Of a DNA stretch of 64,000 nt, positions 17,501-26,409 are shown in pieces. A model generated the notes under the pieces. That model was not told where the DNA came from and made no database searches. It worked only from the letters and a program-made list of their open reading frames with translations. Position 1 is the first letter of the stretch. Each line of letters begins with the position of its first letter. Source of the stretch: Bacillus thermotolerans (GTDB lineage: Bacteria > Bacillota > Bacilli > Bacillales > Domibacillaceae). The stretch spans positions 1-64,000 of the forward strand of contig NZ_JWJE02000015.1 of NCBI RefSeq assembly GCF_000812025.2, given 5' to 3'. The position numbers and the translations under genes were made by a program.

Positions 17501-18520
17501 ATGGTAAATCGCTCATTGCATGATCAATTTAACCGACCCCTTCAGGATTTACGAATATCAGTTACCGACCGATGCAATTTCAGATGTCGCTATTGTATGC
17601 CTGAGGAAATATTTGGGCATGATTACATGTTCTTATCTAAGAAAGAAATCTTAAGCTTTGAGGAAATTGAAAGACTCGTTTCACTCATGGCATCGTTTGG
17701 AGTTAAAAAAGTCCGTATCACCGGCGGAGAGCCGCTGATGAGGAAAGATTTGTCTAAGCTGATCTTTTCCTTAAAAAAGATAGACGGCATAAGAGACGTG
17801 GCTCTTACAACTAACGGATCACTCCTGAGAAAACACGCTCAAGCCTTAAAAGAGGCAGGGCTGGAACGGATTAACGTAAGTCTTGATACGCTGGATAATG
17901 AGGTATTTCACCGGCTGAACAGCCGGTCTTACAGCGTGGAGGATGTACTGGAAGGAATTGAACTGGCAGCCGCTTTAGATATTCAGGTAAAAGTAAATAT
18001 GGTTGTTCAGAAGGGTGTCAATGAACAGGATATCGTCCCGATGGCTCGTTATTTTCGGAACACTCCCCATATCCTAAGATTCATCGAATTCATGGATGTC
18101 GGCAATCATAACGGCTGGAATTTAGAAAGAGTCGTGTCGAAGAAAGAGATCATCCGAATCATTGATGAAAAGTTCCCGCTTGAACCGGTTAAGAGCAATT
18201 ACTATGGGGAGGTAGCTTCTCGCTATAGATATAAAGAAGGCGGTGGAGAAATAGGCGTGATTTCTTCTGTAACCGATTCATTTTGTTCCTCGTGTACGAG
18301 AGCTCGTCTTTCGGCAGATGGCCATCTATATATGTGCTTGTTCGCCGTTAAGGGCCATGATTTGCGGACACTGCTGCGCTCAGGAGCAGACGATGAGGAA
18401 ATGATAAAAGAAATCGGAGAGATTTGGAGAAATCGTCACGACCGTTATTCAGATGAGCGGCTGCTGCAGACAGATCGGGATAAAAGAGCAAAAATAGAGA
18501 TGTCTTACATTGGGGGCTGA
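17501..18520 (+). CDS. moaA: GTP 3',8-cyclase MoaA
   Basis: A radical SAM enzyme starting molybdenum cofactor synthesis from GTP. The 339-residue protein has the SAM cluster CNFRCRYC (Cys25, Cys29, Cys32), the [10 protein letters not shown] motif and a second iron-sulfur cluster at [10 protein letters not shown] plus MCLF. Family MoaA ends in Gly-Gly, and here the end is SYIGG, as needed for activity. It is a single gene with its own upstream region, immediately before the regulatory region of the hydroxylase operon. Confidence 0.95.
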   Translation: MVNRSLHDQFNRPLQDLRISVTDRCNFRCRYCMPEEIFGHDYMFLSKKEILSFEEIERLVSLMASFGVKKVRITGGEPLMRKDLSKLIFSLKKIDGIRDVALTTNGSLLRKHAQALKEAGLERINVSLDTLDNEVFHRLNSRSYSVEDVLEGIELAAALDIQVKVNMVVQKGVNEQDIVPMARYFRNTPHILRFIEFMDVGNHNGWNLERVVSKKEIIRIIDEKFPLEPVKSNYYGEVASRYRYKEGGGEIGVISSVTDSFCSSCTRARLSADGHLYMCLFAVKGHDLRTLLRSGADDEEMIKEIGEIWRNRHDRYSDERLLQTDRDKRAKIEMSYIGG

Positions 18521-18540
18521 TAAGGGGTGTTTTAAGGCGC

Positions 18541-18558
18541 GAAAATCATTTGATTTTC
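18541..18558. promoter_or_regulatory. Perfect AT-rich palindrome after moaA
   Basis: GAAAATCATTTGATTTTC is an 8-2-8 perfect palindrome, 20 bases after the moaA stop. With no strong T run it may be a weak terminator or a further protein-binding site upstream of the hydroxylase promoter. Confidence 0.45.
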
Positions 18559-18583
18559 ATTTGGGACGAAAAATAACTGAATA

Positions 18584-18620
18584 TTTTCACAAATGAAAGA
18601 ATAGATTTCAAAATTGAAAG
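18584..18620 (+). promoter_or_regulatory. Paired upstream activator sites for the hydroxylase operon
   Basis: TTTTCACAAATGAAAG (18584-18599) and ATTTCAAAATTGAAAG (18605-18620) share TTTCA-N4-TGAAAG with the pair at 9294-9330. The centre-to-centre distance is again exactly 21 bp. The pair is about 100-120 bp upstream of the sigma-54 promoter. Confidence 0.72.
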
Positions 18621-18713
18621 AAACAGCAGGTGCCTTCAATCAGCGGTTTCATTTTTATCAGGAACAGGCTAGGGATAATGGGAATTTGAGTTAATTTGTA
18701 AACGAGCAAAAGA

Positions 18714-18729
18714 TGGCACAATATTTGCA
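18714..18729 (+). promoter_or_regulatory. Sigma-54 promoter of the molybdenum hydroxylase operon
   Basis: TGGCAC-AATAT-TTGCA, with GG-N10-GC spacing, matches the -24/-12 consensus. It is about 80 bases upstream of the first gene of the hydroxylase operon. Confidence 0.88.
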
Positions 18730-18807
18730 ATATTATAAAGTAGTGTCAACATCGTGAGCGTTTGTGCACCTGTAACGATAAAAATAGCAATGGAAGGAGC
18801 GCTTAAC

Positions 18808-19260
18808 TTGAACATCGAATCATCTTACACGTTTAAAGGAGTGTCACAGGAGCTTTTATGGAAGACCCTCCAGGATAAAGAGTCACTTCGCCGTTCGCTG
18901 CCTGGCTGTAAATCATTTGAAGAAATAGCACCTCATACGTATAAGTCAGAGCTTGGTATTAACATCGGTCCCGTGAAAGGAGTATTTACTGGTGATGTTC
19001 GCCAAGTAGATATCAAAGAACCAGAATCATACCGCCTTCTCGTTATTGGAAAAGGAAAGCCAGGGGAAATTGATGCAAAGGCGGACATGGTTTTAGAAGA
19101 AACTGAAGCTGGCACAACGCTTATTTGCCGTGCAGAGGTAAAGGTGACTGGCGTTTTAGCAGCCGCTGGTCAAAGAGTCATGAGTGGTGTGGCAAAGGTG
19201 ATCCTGGGACAATTTTTCAAAGATATTGAAAAAGAAACAAAAGAAATGGCTAAGCTTTAA
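18808..19260 (+). CDS. coxG: CoxG-like SRPBCC-fold protein
   Basis: About 150 residues of the CoxG family (carbon monoxide dehydrogenase subunit G), a START/SRPBCC fold found with molybdenum hydroxylase operons and thought to help recruit or mature the enzyme. Typical features are SYTFKGVSQELLWKTLQD, LPGCKSFEE, IGPVKGVFTGDV and a C-terminal helix. The likely start is TTG at 18808, 8 bases after GGAAGGAG. It is the first gene after the sigma-54 promoter. Confidence 0.85.
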   Translation: MNIESSYTFKGVSQELLWKTLQDKESLRRSLPGCKSFEEIAPHTYKSELGINIGPVKGVFTGDVRQVDIKEPESYRLLVIGKGKPGEIDAKADMVLEETEAGTTLICRAEVKVTGVLAAAGQRVMSGVAKVILGQFFKDIEKETKEMAKL

Positions 19261-19292
19261 CCTTTCAATTATTTTTAGGGGGTGCAGTGTAG

Positions 19293-19835
19293 ATGGCAAT
19301 TGAAGATCGGGAAGTAACGGTAGTAGTTAACGGGCAAGAAAGAAGTGCGGCAGTCGAACCCCGGAAGTTGTTAGTTCACTATCTACGAGATGATCTTGGG
19401 CTGACTGGTACGCATATCGGCTGCGATACGAGCCAATGCGGTGCTTGCTCCATCATGGTAAATGGAGAAGCTGTGAAGTCCTGCACAATGCTTGCTGTGC
19501 AAGCAGAAGGATCAGAAATTACAACGGTCGAAGGCTTAGGGTCTATTGAACATCTTCATCCTATGCAGCAAAGCTTCTGGGAGGAGCATGGCCTTCAATG
19601 CGGCTATTGTACACCTGGAGTGATCATGGCGATGCTAGGACTATTAAAGGAGAACCCAAATCCAAGTGAAGAGGAAATCCGTGAAGGGATGGAAGGGGTC
19701 ATTTGCCGTTGTACAGGCTATCAATTTATCGTAAGCGCCGTTCAAAAGGCAGCCAAATTAATGGCTGAAGCAGAGGAGCAAAAAGAAGAAACGCTCGTAG
19801 CGAATTTAGTGAGGGAGGGAACTCACAATGGCTAA
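19293..19835 (+). CDS. Molybdenum hydroxylase small subunit, two [2Fe-2S] clusters (CoxS type)
   Basis: A 180-residue iron-sulfur subunit of the xanthine oxidase/CO dehydrogenase family. The plant-type cluster is bound by Cys44, Cys49, Cys52 and Cys64 ([10 protein letters not shown]...C). The second cluster is bound by CGYC (Cys103, Cys106) and CRC (Cys138, Cys140). It passes electrons from the molybdenum centre in the large subunit to FAD in the medium subunit. Its end overlaps the large-subunit gene by eight bases. Confidence 0.94.
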   Translation: MAIEDREVTVVVNGQERSAAVEPRKLLVHYLRDDLGLTGTHIGCDTSQCGACSIMVNGEAVKSCTMLAVQAEGSEITTVEGLGSIEHLHPMQQSFWEEHGLQCGYCTPGVIMAMLGLLKENPNPSEEEIREGMEGVICRCTGYQFIVSAVQKAAKLMAEAEEQKEETLVANLVREGTHNG

Positions 19836-22173
19836 TGTAATTGGTGCTTCCCTAAAGAGAAAGGAAGATCCACGTCTCTTGACAGGAAACGGACGTTTCT
19901 CAGATGACATTCAATTGCCGGGCATGCTTCATGCTGTTATTTTACGCAGTCCTCATGCTCACGCAAAAATTAAGAAGATCCACGCAGAAGAGGCGTTAAA
20001 ATCGCAGGGTGTCGTTGCCGTTTATACAGGAAAAGACCTTGAAGGAAAAATTGGTCCCGTTCCGAGCTCCTGGCTCGTGCCTGATGCTAATTTAAAAGAA
20101 GCGCCTCAATATCCGTTGGCTATCGATTATGTGCGCTATGTTGGAGATGGGGTAGCTCTCATTATTGCTGAGGATCGTTACGTGGCGCGAGATGCTCTTG
20201 ATCTAATCGAGGTAGAATACGAAGTGCTTCCGGCTGTCGTTCATCAGAAAGAAGCGATGCAAGAAGGTGTACCGCTTGTTCATGGTGACATTGAGAACAA
20301 TATCGCTTTGCATTGGAAGGCCGGAGAGGTAGCTGATGAGATTATTAATGATGCGGAGGTGGTTGTCCGTGAGAGCTTTTACGTTCAGCGCGTATTCCCT
20401 AGTCCGCTTGAGACACGGGCAGCGATTGGGCAATACGATGCGGGCAGCGGAGAGTTAACTCTTTGGTGTACTTCTCAAAACCCTCATATTCACCGTATGG
20501 TGTTGTCGGACGTGCTCGGAATCTCTGAAGCGAAGCTAAGAGTAATTGCTCCTGACATGGGTGGCGGATTTGGAGGGAAGATCGGCGTATATCCGGATGA
20601 AGCCTTAGTTGGTTATGCAGCGCGTGATTTAAAAAGACCAGTAAAATGGATTGAACAGCGCAGCGAGCATTTTACAGCTTCTAATGCCGGGCGCGATGAA
20701 ATTATTGATGTGGAGCTCGCCGGCAAACGCGACGGTACGCTGCTGGCCATTCGCGTAAAAAATACCGCGAATTTAGGCGCCTATTTATCGACAATGGGAC
20801 CTGGGGTGGCCACGATCGATTTTGGCCTGATGATCACAGGCGCCTACGATATCCCACACGCTTCCTGTGAAACATTTGGCGTTTACACAAATACAACTCC
20901 GACAGATGCATACAGGGGGGCCGGAAAGCCTGAAGCGACCTATCAAATCGAGCGGATTATCGACCTGTATGCAAGAGAAATCGGCATGGATCCTATCGAG
21001 CTGCGAAGAAAGAATTTTGTCCGCAAGGAAGCATTCCCTTATACGAATGCTCAAGGGCTATTATATGACAGTGGAGATTACGAGAAGCCTTTAGAGAAAG
21101 CTTTGGAGACACTTAATTATGAAGAGCTGCGTCAGAAGCAGAGAGAATTAAGCAAGCAAGGCAAACTCATCGGCATTGGCTTTTCTACATATGTAGAGCT
21201 GTGCGGGTTCGGACCGTCTGAGGTTGCCGGTGCAATTGGATTCCAAGGAGGGGTTTGGGAAAACTCTACCGTGCGTGTTCATCCATCTGGCAAAGTAACC
21301 GTATACTGCGGCACGTCCCCTCATGGCCAGGGCCATGCTACAACTTTTGGCCAGGTAGTAGCGGAAAAGCTCGGTATCCCTATGGATGATATTGAACTAG
21401 TCTTTAGCGATACAAAATCTATTTCTATGGGGTGGGGGACGTACGGTTCTCGTTCAACGGCAGTCGGAGGAGCAGCAGTATCAATTGCAGCTGATCGTGT
21501 TGTTGAGAAGGCGAAGAAAATCGCTGCCCATGAGCTGGAAGCTTCTGAAGAAGACATCGTATTTGAAAATGGTAAGTTCCAAGTAAAAGGTGTTCCCGGA
21601 CAGCAGCGTACATTCCAGGAGATCGCAAAGTCAGCCAATATGGCGTGGAATTTACCGGAGGGCATGGAACCTTCTCTAGAAGCACAATCATTTTTCAAGC
21701 CGGAAAACTTTGTTTATCCATTCGGTACACATGCAGCAGTTGTGGAGATTGACAAAGATACAGGCGAAATCGAATTGAAGCGATACGTGTGCGTGGATGA
21801 TGTAGGGCGCGTGATTAATCCGCTGACAGCAGAAGGCCAGGTGCATGGAGGCATTGCTCAGGGAGTAGGCCAAGCTCTTTGGGAAGGAGCAGTTTACAGC
21901 AAAGACGGGCAGCTTTTATCAGGTACCTTAATGGATTATGCGCTGCCGAAAGCAAGATTTTTCCCTCGTATTGAGTCAGCTTTCACTGAAACGCCATCAC
22001 CCGTTAACCCGCTCGGTGCAAAAGGGGTCGGTGAAACGGGCACAACAGCTTCGATTGCCGCTGTGATGAATGCAGTGATGGACGCACTGAAGCCATATAA
22101 CGTAAAAGATATTGAAATGCCGCTGACTTCTGAAAAAGTATGGCGTGCGATCCAAGATGGGGAGGGGAATTGA
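19828..22173 (+). CDS. Molybdenum hydroxylase large subunit (CO dehydrogenase form II-like, CoxL type)
   Basis: This 781-residue molybdopterin cytosine dinucleotide subunit holds the active site. It has VIGASLKRKEDPRLLTGNGRFSDD at the start, the pterin-binding GGGFGGK block, and the active-site loop AYRGAGK at residues 361-367. True form I CO dehydrogenases have AYRCSFR there, with the cysteine that binds copper; here that cysteine is absent. The catalytic glutamate is Glu736 in GVGETG. It is therefore a hydroxylase of unproven substrate, such as an aldehyde, purine or N-heterocycle, rather than a safe CO dehydrogenase. Its neighbours include a full set of maturation genes. Confidence 0.92.
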   Translation: MANVIGASLKRKEDPRLLTGNGRFSDDIQLPGMLHAVILRSPHAHAKIKKIHAEEALKSQGVVAVYTGKDLEGKIGPVPSSWLVPDANLKEAPQYPLAIDYVRYVGDGVALIIAEDRYVARDALDLIEVEYEVLPAVVHQKEAMQEGVPLVHGDIENNIALHWKAGEVADEIINDAEVVVRESFYVQRVFPSPLETRAAIGQYDAGSGELTLWCTSQNPHIHRMVLSDVLGISEAKLRVIAPDMGGGFGGKIGVYPDEALVGYAARDLKRPVKWIEQRSEHFTASNAGRDEIIDVELAGKRDGTLLAIRVKNTANLGAYLSTMGPGVATIDFGLMITGAYDIPHASCETFGVYTNTTPTDAYRGAGKPEATYQIERIIDLYAREIGMDPIELRRKNFVRKEAFPYTNAQGLLYDSGDYEKPLEKALETLNYEELRQKQRELSKQGKLIGIGFSTYVELCGFGPSEVAGAIGFQGGVWENSTVRVHPSGKVTVYCGTSPHGQGHATTFGQVVAEKLGIPMDDIELVFSDTKSISMGWGTYGSRSTAVGGAAVSIAADRVVEKAKKIAAHELEASEEDIVFENGKFQVKGVPGQQRTFQEIAKSANMAWNLPEGMEPSLEAQSFFKPENFVYPFGTHAAVVEIDKDTGEIELKRYVCVDDVGRVINPLTAEGQVHGGIAQGVGQALWEGAVYSKDGQLLSGTLMDYALPKARFFPRIESAFTETPSPVNPLGAKGVGETGTTASIAAVMNAVMDALKPYNVKDIEMPLTSEKVWRAIQDGEGN

Positions 22174-23037
22174 TTGATACCTGTTAAGTTTGATTACATT
22201 CATGCTGAATCGGTTGAGCAAGCGATTCGTCTGCAGCAGGAAAGCAATGGCGAAGGAAAGCTGATTGCTGGCGGACACAGCCTGCTTCCTCTTATGAAGT
22301 TTAGATTAACGGAGCCTGGCGTACTCATTGACATCAGCCGGATCAGCCAGCTAAAAGAGGTACGCAAGGAGGGAGACCGAATAGTTGTGGGTGCCTTGAC
22401 GACTCATCATGCAGCATCTAATGATCCAGTTATTAAAGAGCATATTCCCCTTCTTGCCGACACGGTGCGTCAAATTGGTGACTTGCAAGTAAGAAACCGT
22501 GGGACCATCGGAGGAAATATCGCTCATGCGGATCCAGCGGCTGATTTGCCGGCAGCTGCCTTTGCTTTGGATGCCCAGGTGATCATCCAGGGAGAAGACG
22601 GTGAGGAAACGATGCCGGTTGATCAATTTATCGTGGGACCGCTGATTACGATGATGCCTGAAAACAGCATTGTTACGGCCGTTTCTTTTGCGATTCCTCC
22701 GAGACATACGAGATCAGTCTACTTAAAATACTTTCATCCGGCTTCCGGCTATCCGGTTGTAGGAGTGGCTGCCATAGCGGGAGTAGATGAAAGCGGGGTC
22801 ATTGATTTTGTCCGTATTGGCATCACGGGTGTCGGGGATATAGCTTATCGTGCTGAGTCCGTAGAACAGACGCTCTTAGGACAGACGCCTTCTGAAGCAA
22901 TGATTCAGGAAGCATCCAGGCTTGCAGCTGAGGAAGGAGAAATGGGGAACGACTTTTTTACTTCTTCAGAGTACCGGGAGCACTTATGCAAGGTGTATAC
23001 AGAGAGAGCACTCCGTTCTATCCTCCTAGCAAATTAA
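22174..23037 (+). CDS. Molybdenum hydroxylase FAD subunit (CoxM type)
   Basis: A 287-residue FAD-binding subunit. The FAD motifs AGGHSLLPLMKFRL and TIGGNIAHADPAADLP are intact, with the conserved TDTVRQIGDLQVRNRG-type segment before the second. The TTG start directly follows the large-subunit stop and has a GGGGAGGGG ribosome binding site. The order small-large-medium differs from the M-S-L order of classical coxMSL and from many xanthine dehydrogenase operons. Confidence 0.93.
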   Translation: MIPVKFDYIHAESVEQAIRLQQESNGEGKLIAGGHSLLPLMKFRLTEPGVLIDISRISQLKEVRKEGDRIVVGALTTHHAASNDPVIKEHIPLLADTVRQIGDLQVRNRGTIGGNIAHADPAADLPAAAFALDAQVIIQGEDGEETMPVDQFIVGPLITMMPENSIVTAVSFAIPPRHTRSVYLKYFHPASGYPVVGVAAIAGVDESGVIDFVRIGITGVGDIAYRAESVEQTLLGQTPSEAMIQEASRLAAEEGEMGNDFFTSSEYREHLCKVYTERALRSILLAN

Positions 23038-23047
23038 TCTAGTAAAA

Positions 23048-23085
23048 AGGGGACTTGTTCGCTGATGAGCAGTCCCCTGGATTTT
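23048..23085 (+). terminator. Hairpin after the FAD subunit, possible attenuator
   Basis: AGGGGACT (23048-23055) pairs with AGTCCCCT (23071-23078) and is followed by GGATTTTC. The short T tract suggests partial termination or mRNA protection between enzyme and maturation genes. Confidence 0.5.
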
Positions 23086-23119
23086 CTTCCTTCTCTTTGC
23101 AGAAAGGAAATAGAAAGAG

Positions 23120-24004
23120 GTGAGGTTCATTAACACAGGCATGACATCAATCGAGGAAGTTTTTCGGCAAAACGGTTATATTACCGACCGGCCAATTGTA
23201 ACAGCGCTCCATCTTGTCCGCACATTACAAAAACCATTGCTTATTGAAGGACCGGCTGGAGTCGGTAAAACGGAAATCGCTAAAGTGCTGGCCCAATCCT
23301 TAAATACACGCTTCATCCGGCTGCAATGTTACGAGGGGCTGGACGCTGCTAACGCTTTATATGAATGGAATTATGCAAAACAAATTCTTCATATCCAAAT
23401 GACTGAAAACAGCGGGTCCTCCCTTTCTGAAAAAGAGGCTTCTATTTTCAGCGAGCCGTTCCTCCTGTCACGTCCATTGCTCCAGGCGCTACGAGAAGAG
23501 GATGCTTCACCTGTACTCCTGATTGATGAGGTAGATAGGGCGGATGAAGAGTTTGAAGCTTTCTTGCTGGAGGCCCTTGCTGAGTATCAAATTACTATCC
23601 CTGAGCTTGGAACGATTAAAGCGAAGCACCGACCATATGTTATATTGACATCCAATCGTACGCGTGAACTGAGTGATGCGCTTAGGAGGCGCTGCTTGTA
23701 TCAATGGGTTGACTACCCGGACTTTGAAAAAGAGACAGCCATCCTTCAAGCCCGTCTGCCAGGGATAGACAAACAACTGGCAGATCAAATTGCTCGGCTA
23801 ATGAAAGAGGTTCGGAGTATGCCGCTCTCCAAGGTACCTGGAGTAGCAGAGAGCATCGATTGGGCAGAAGCACTGATTCACATGCATCAGAAGGAGCTTA
23901 ACAAGGAAGCTATCTATGAAACACTCGGTTGTTTCATTAAGGATAAAGAGGATTGGGAAACAGTCAGTCGTGAAATTGAAGAAGGAACGTTGTTGAATCT
24001 ATAA
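23120..24004 (+). CDS. MoxR-type AAA+ ATPase (CoxD-like maturation chaperone)
   Basis: A 294-residue AAA+ ATPase with Walker A GPAGVGKT (44-51), Walker B VLLIDEVDRAD and sensor motif ILTSNRTRELSDALRRRC. In CO dehydrogenase systems the matching protein CoxD helps mature the active site. MoxR ATPases work with VWA partners, and the next gene is one. A GTG at 23120 is used here; the ATG at 23141 is an alternative because the ribosome binding site is ambiguous. Confidence 0.87.
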   Translation: MRFINTGMTSIEEVFRQNGYITDRPIVTALHLVRTLQKPLLIEGPAGVGKTEIAKVLAQSLNTRFIRLQCYEGLDAANALYEWNYAKQILHIQMTENSGSSLSEKEASIFSEPFLLSRPLLQALREEDASPVLLIDEVDRADEEFEAFLLEALAEYQITIPELGTIKAKHRPYVILTSNRTRELSDALRRRCLYQWVDYPDFEKETAILQARLPGIDKQLADQIARLMKEVRSMPLSKVPGVAESIDWAEALIHMHQKELNKEAIYETLGCFIKDKEDWETVSREIEEGTLLNL

Positions 24005-24030
24005 AATCATCCAGCAGGCAGGTGTGCCTA

Positions 24031-25248
24031 TTGAGTCATTTACCTGAATATGTCGTTGCATTTTGCCGTTGCTTACGGCAAAACGGATTTTTAATAGGTT
24101 TCAAGGAAGAGGAGGATACCCTTGTTGCCTTGCAATCGATAGATATGTCTAATCAGGAGCAATTCCATTTAGTGCTGAAAACGATACTCTGCTCGAGTAA
24201 GGAAGAACAGGCTGTATTTGACCAATGGTTTTATCAGTTTTTTAAGCTTGAGCAGGAAAGAGAAGACCCGGCTTTTCTTAAGGATTTGAGGAAGGAAGGG
24301 AAGCAGGCTGGCCAGCATCCGGTTAAAGCAGATCAGGAAAGGCAGACCGCTCGAGGTCAGAGAGAAAAAGCTGCTGCGAGGCAAGGGGGAGGAAAAGGGA
24401 GAGAGTCCCCTGGAGAAGAAGCCGCTGCTTTAGCAGCAGAAAAAGAACCTGTAAAAGATTCATTAGGAAAAGCTCTTAACTGGCTGGCTGCGAGGGCAGG
24501 CGGGAATCAGGCTCAGCTTACGGCTCCTATTTCTCCTAGTCAGTTAGAAAGCATGGAAGCATCGGCAAAGGTGTTTATTAAAAATATAGAAATCAAGCAA
24601 TCTCGCAGGCTTAGTATAAATAAAAAAGGCACCGTGCTTCATGGAAGAAGAACGATGCGGCGCAGTCTGCAAACAGGTGGGCTTCCGATAAAGCGGGTTT
24701 TAACGGGGCGCACGAAAGAAAAGGCGTCGTTTGTTTTATTGTGCGACGGCAGTCGGTCAATGGAAGCTTATCGAGGGAAGTTTCTGCAGTTTGCCTATGC
24801 CCTGGCGAAGCATACCCGCCGCGTGGAAGTTTTTACTTTTTCAACTCGGCTTAGAAAAGTGACAGAGCAGATAGGAGAAGGAAGAGATGGCAAACTGCCG
24901 ACGCTTATTGTGCAGGGAAGCGAGTGGGGCGGAGGAACGCGGATTGGCGAATCGCTATCTTCGTTCGTGGATCAGTACGGACCACGGCTGCTTCGGAGAG
25001 ACACCGTTGTCATGATTGCGAGTGATGGACTGGACACAGGAGATATATCTCACTTGCAGTGGGCGATGAGTGAGCTGAAGAGACGTTCATCCGCTGTAGT
25101 TTGGCTGAATCCTCTCTTGAGCATGCCTGATTATAAGCCAGAAGCCCAAGGGATGAAAAAAGCACTTCCCTATATCGATATATTTACGGAAGCTCAAAGC
25201 CCGGAAGCTTTCCGGCAGTTAGCCAAACAAATTTCTATTCGGAGGTAA
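24031..25248 (+). CDS. VWA-domain protein (CoxE-like)
   Basis: About 405 residues with a C-terminal von Willebrand A domain. The metal-ion-dependent adhesion motif is CDGSRSM (DxSxS), followed by GGGTRIGESL and MIASDGLDTGD. The middle contains a charged, low-complexity linker rich in Lys, Arg and Gln. CoxE proteins pair with MoxR-type CoxD in maturing the molybdenum active site. The TTG at 24031 has an AGGTG ribosome binding site; a GTG at 24022 overlaps it. Six bases separate this gene from the XdhC gene. Confidence 0.85.
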   Translation: MSHLPEYVVAFCRCLRQNGFLIGFKEEEDTLVALQSIDMSNQEQFHLVLKTILCSSKEEQAVFDQWFYQFFKLEQEREDPAFLKDLRKEGKQAGQHPVKADQERQTARGQREKAAARQGGGKGRESPGEEAAALAAEKEPVKDSLGKALNWLAARAGGNQAQLTAPISPSQLESMEASAKVFIKNIEIKQSRRLSINKKGTVLHGRRTMRRSLQTGGLPIKRVLTGRTKEKASFVLLCDGSRSMEAYRGKFLQFAYALAKHTRRVEVFTFSTRLRKVTEQIGEGRDGKLPTLIVQGSEWGGGTRIGESLSSFVDQYGPRLLRRDTVVMIASDGLDTGDISHLQWAMSELKRRSSAVVWLNPLLSMPDYKPEAQGMKKALPYIDIFTEAQSPEAFRQLAKQISIRR

Positions 25249-25253
25249 GGGGA

Positions 25254-25634
25254 ATGACAGAACAAGCTTTAGTAGCGAAAGCTGTTGAACAGGCAAGAGA
25301 AGAGGGGCGAAAGGCGGCCTTGGCGACAGTGGTACGTGTCCGCGGTTCGGCCTACCGCCGTGAAGGGGCAAAAATGCTGATTGACGAAAATGAAGTGCTA
25401 ACCGGAATGATCTCCGGAGGCTGCCTGGAAAGAGATGTGGCGGAGGTGGCGAAGCAGGTAATGGAATCAGGAACACCGGTCTTAAAAACGTATGCGATGG
25501 ATGAGGATGTTGTTTGGGGGCTTGGACTCGGATGCCCCGGTACAGTAGATATTTATATTGAACCAGTGCCTGGCAAATATTTGGGCAAGGACAGAAGAAG
25601 GGGGGATGCAAATGTCTCGCACATTACCTTTTGA
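25254..25634 (+). CDS. XdhC/CoxF-type maturation factor, N-terminal part
   Basis: This 126-residue protein is the XdhC N-terminal (XdhC_CoxI) domain: ATVVRVRGSAYRREGAKM, MISGGCLERDV and the GLGCPGTVDIYIEP end. XdhC proteins sulfurate and insert the molybdenum cofactor into hydroxylases. Normally this domain is joined to a Rossmann domain in one protein of about 330-380 residues. Here the frame ends early and the remainder is in the next frame, overlapping by 23 bases. A run of six G (25600-25605) lies in the overlap. See the next entry. Confidence 0.8.
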   Translation: MTEQALVAKAVEQAREEGRKAALATVVRVRGSAYRREGAKMLIDENEVLTGMISGGCLERDVAEVAKQVMESGTPVLKTYAMDEDVVWGLGLGCPGTVDIYIEPVPGKYLGKDRRRGDANVSHITF

Positions 25635-26409
25635 TGCCTGGCTCGATTGTGTGGAGAACGAACAGGAAGGTGTATTGGCCACTGCTTTGCAGGAGGGAGA
25701 AAGCAATAAAGCAGGGCGTATCTTTTTTTCAAAAGAGGGTCAATCCGTCGGGACACTTGGCGACCTATCCTTAGATAAACAGGCGGAGGAAATAGCTGTT
25801 CGTAAGCTTCATGAGCTCAATCCAAAATCTGAATCGGTTACGCTCATAGATGAGGCTGGCCAAGAGGCAGATATATTTATGGATGTGTACGTGCCTCCTT
25901 CTACATTACTGATTTTTGGAGCTGGACATGATGCAATCCCTGTGGCAAAGCATGGCGCTTCTTTAGGGATGAGGACCATTGTTGTGGATCCGCGGCCGGC
26001 CTACAATAACGAAGAAAGGTTTCCAGAAGCCCATAGAGTGATCGCCGATTCGGTGAAGTTTAAGGAAAAAGTCCATATTAGCAGCCGCACTTACGTAGTG
26101 GTCATGAACCACCATTTAGAGAGGGATCAGGAGACCTTGAAATTTGTTTTACGTTCATCTGCCCCTTATGTTGGGGTCTTGGGGCCGCGTTCACGGCGCA
26201 TACGTATGATGGAGGCGATAGAGGGAGAGGGCGTAGAGTTTGAAGAAGAACAGCTCGCTAAAATGTACAGTCCCATCGGCCTGGATATTGGAGCGGTAAC
26301 GCCTGAAGAAATTGCGATCAGCATTCTGGCTGAAATCATTGCTGTTAAAACCGGGCATAAAGGCGGGTTTTTACAGGGCGCTGAGCATATTCACCAGGTG
26401 GCTAAGTAG
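25612..26409 (+). CDS. XdhC/CoxF-type maturation factor, middle and Rossmann part
   Basis: About 265 residues: a middle linker (LPFDAWLDCVENEQEGVLATAL...) and a C-terminal XdhC Rossmann domain with IFGAGHDAIPVAKHGASLGM, VVMNHHLERDQETL and GVLGPRSRRIRMM. The ATG at 25612 has an excellent GAAGGGGGG ribosome binding site 6 bases upstream, so separate translation is possible. Equally, one base skipped within the G run would fuse both parts into one normal-length XdhC. It could be a true two-gene form, a frameshift mutation, or programmed slippage; sequence alone does not decide. Confidence 0.8.
   Translation: MSRTLPFDAWLDCVENEQEGVLATALQEGESNKAGRIFFSKEGQSVGTLGDLSLDKQAEEIAVRKLHELNPKSESVTLIDEAGQEADIFMDVYVPPSTLLIFGAGHDAIPVAKHGASLGMRTIVVDPRPAYNNEERFPEAHRVIADSVKFKEKVHISSRTYVVVMNHHLERDQETLKFVLRSSAPYVGVLGPRSRRIRMMEAIEGEGVEFEEEQLAKMYSPIGLDIGAVTPEEIAISILAEIIAVKTGHKGGFLQGAEHIHQVAK

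Noticed and set aside
19293-23037. Annotation as aerobic CO dehydrogenase
   Set aside because: The loop AYRGAGK lacks the copper-binding cysteine of form I enzymes, so CO oxidation is not supported.
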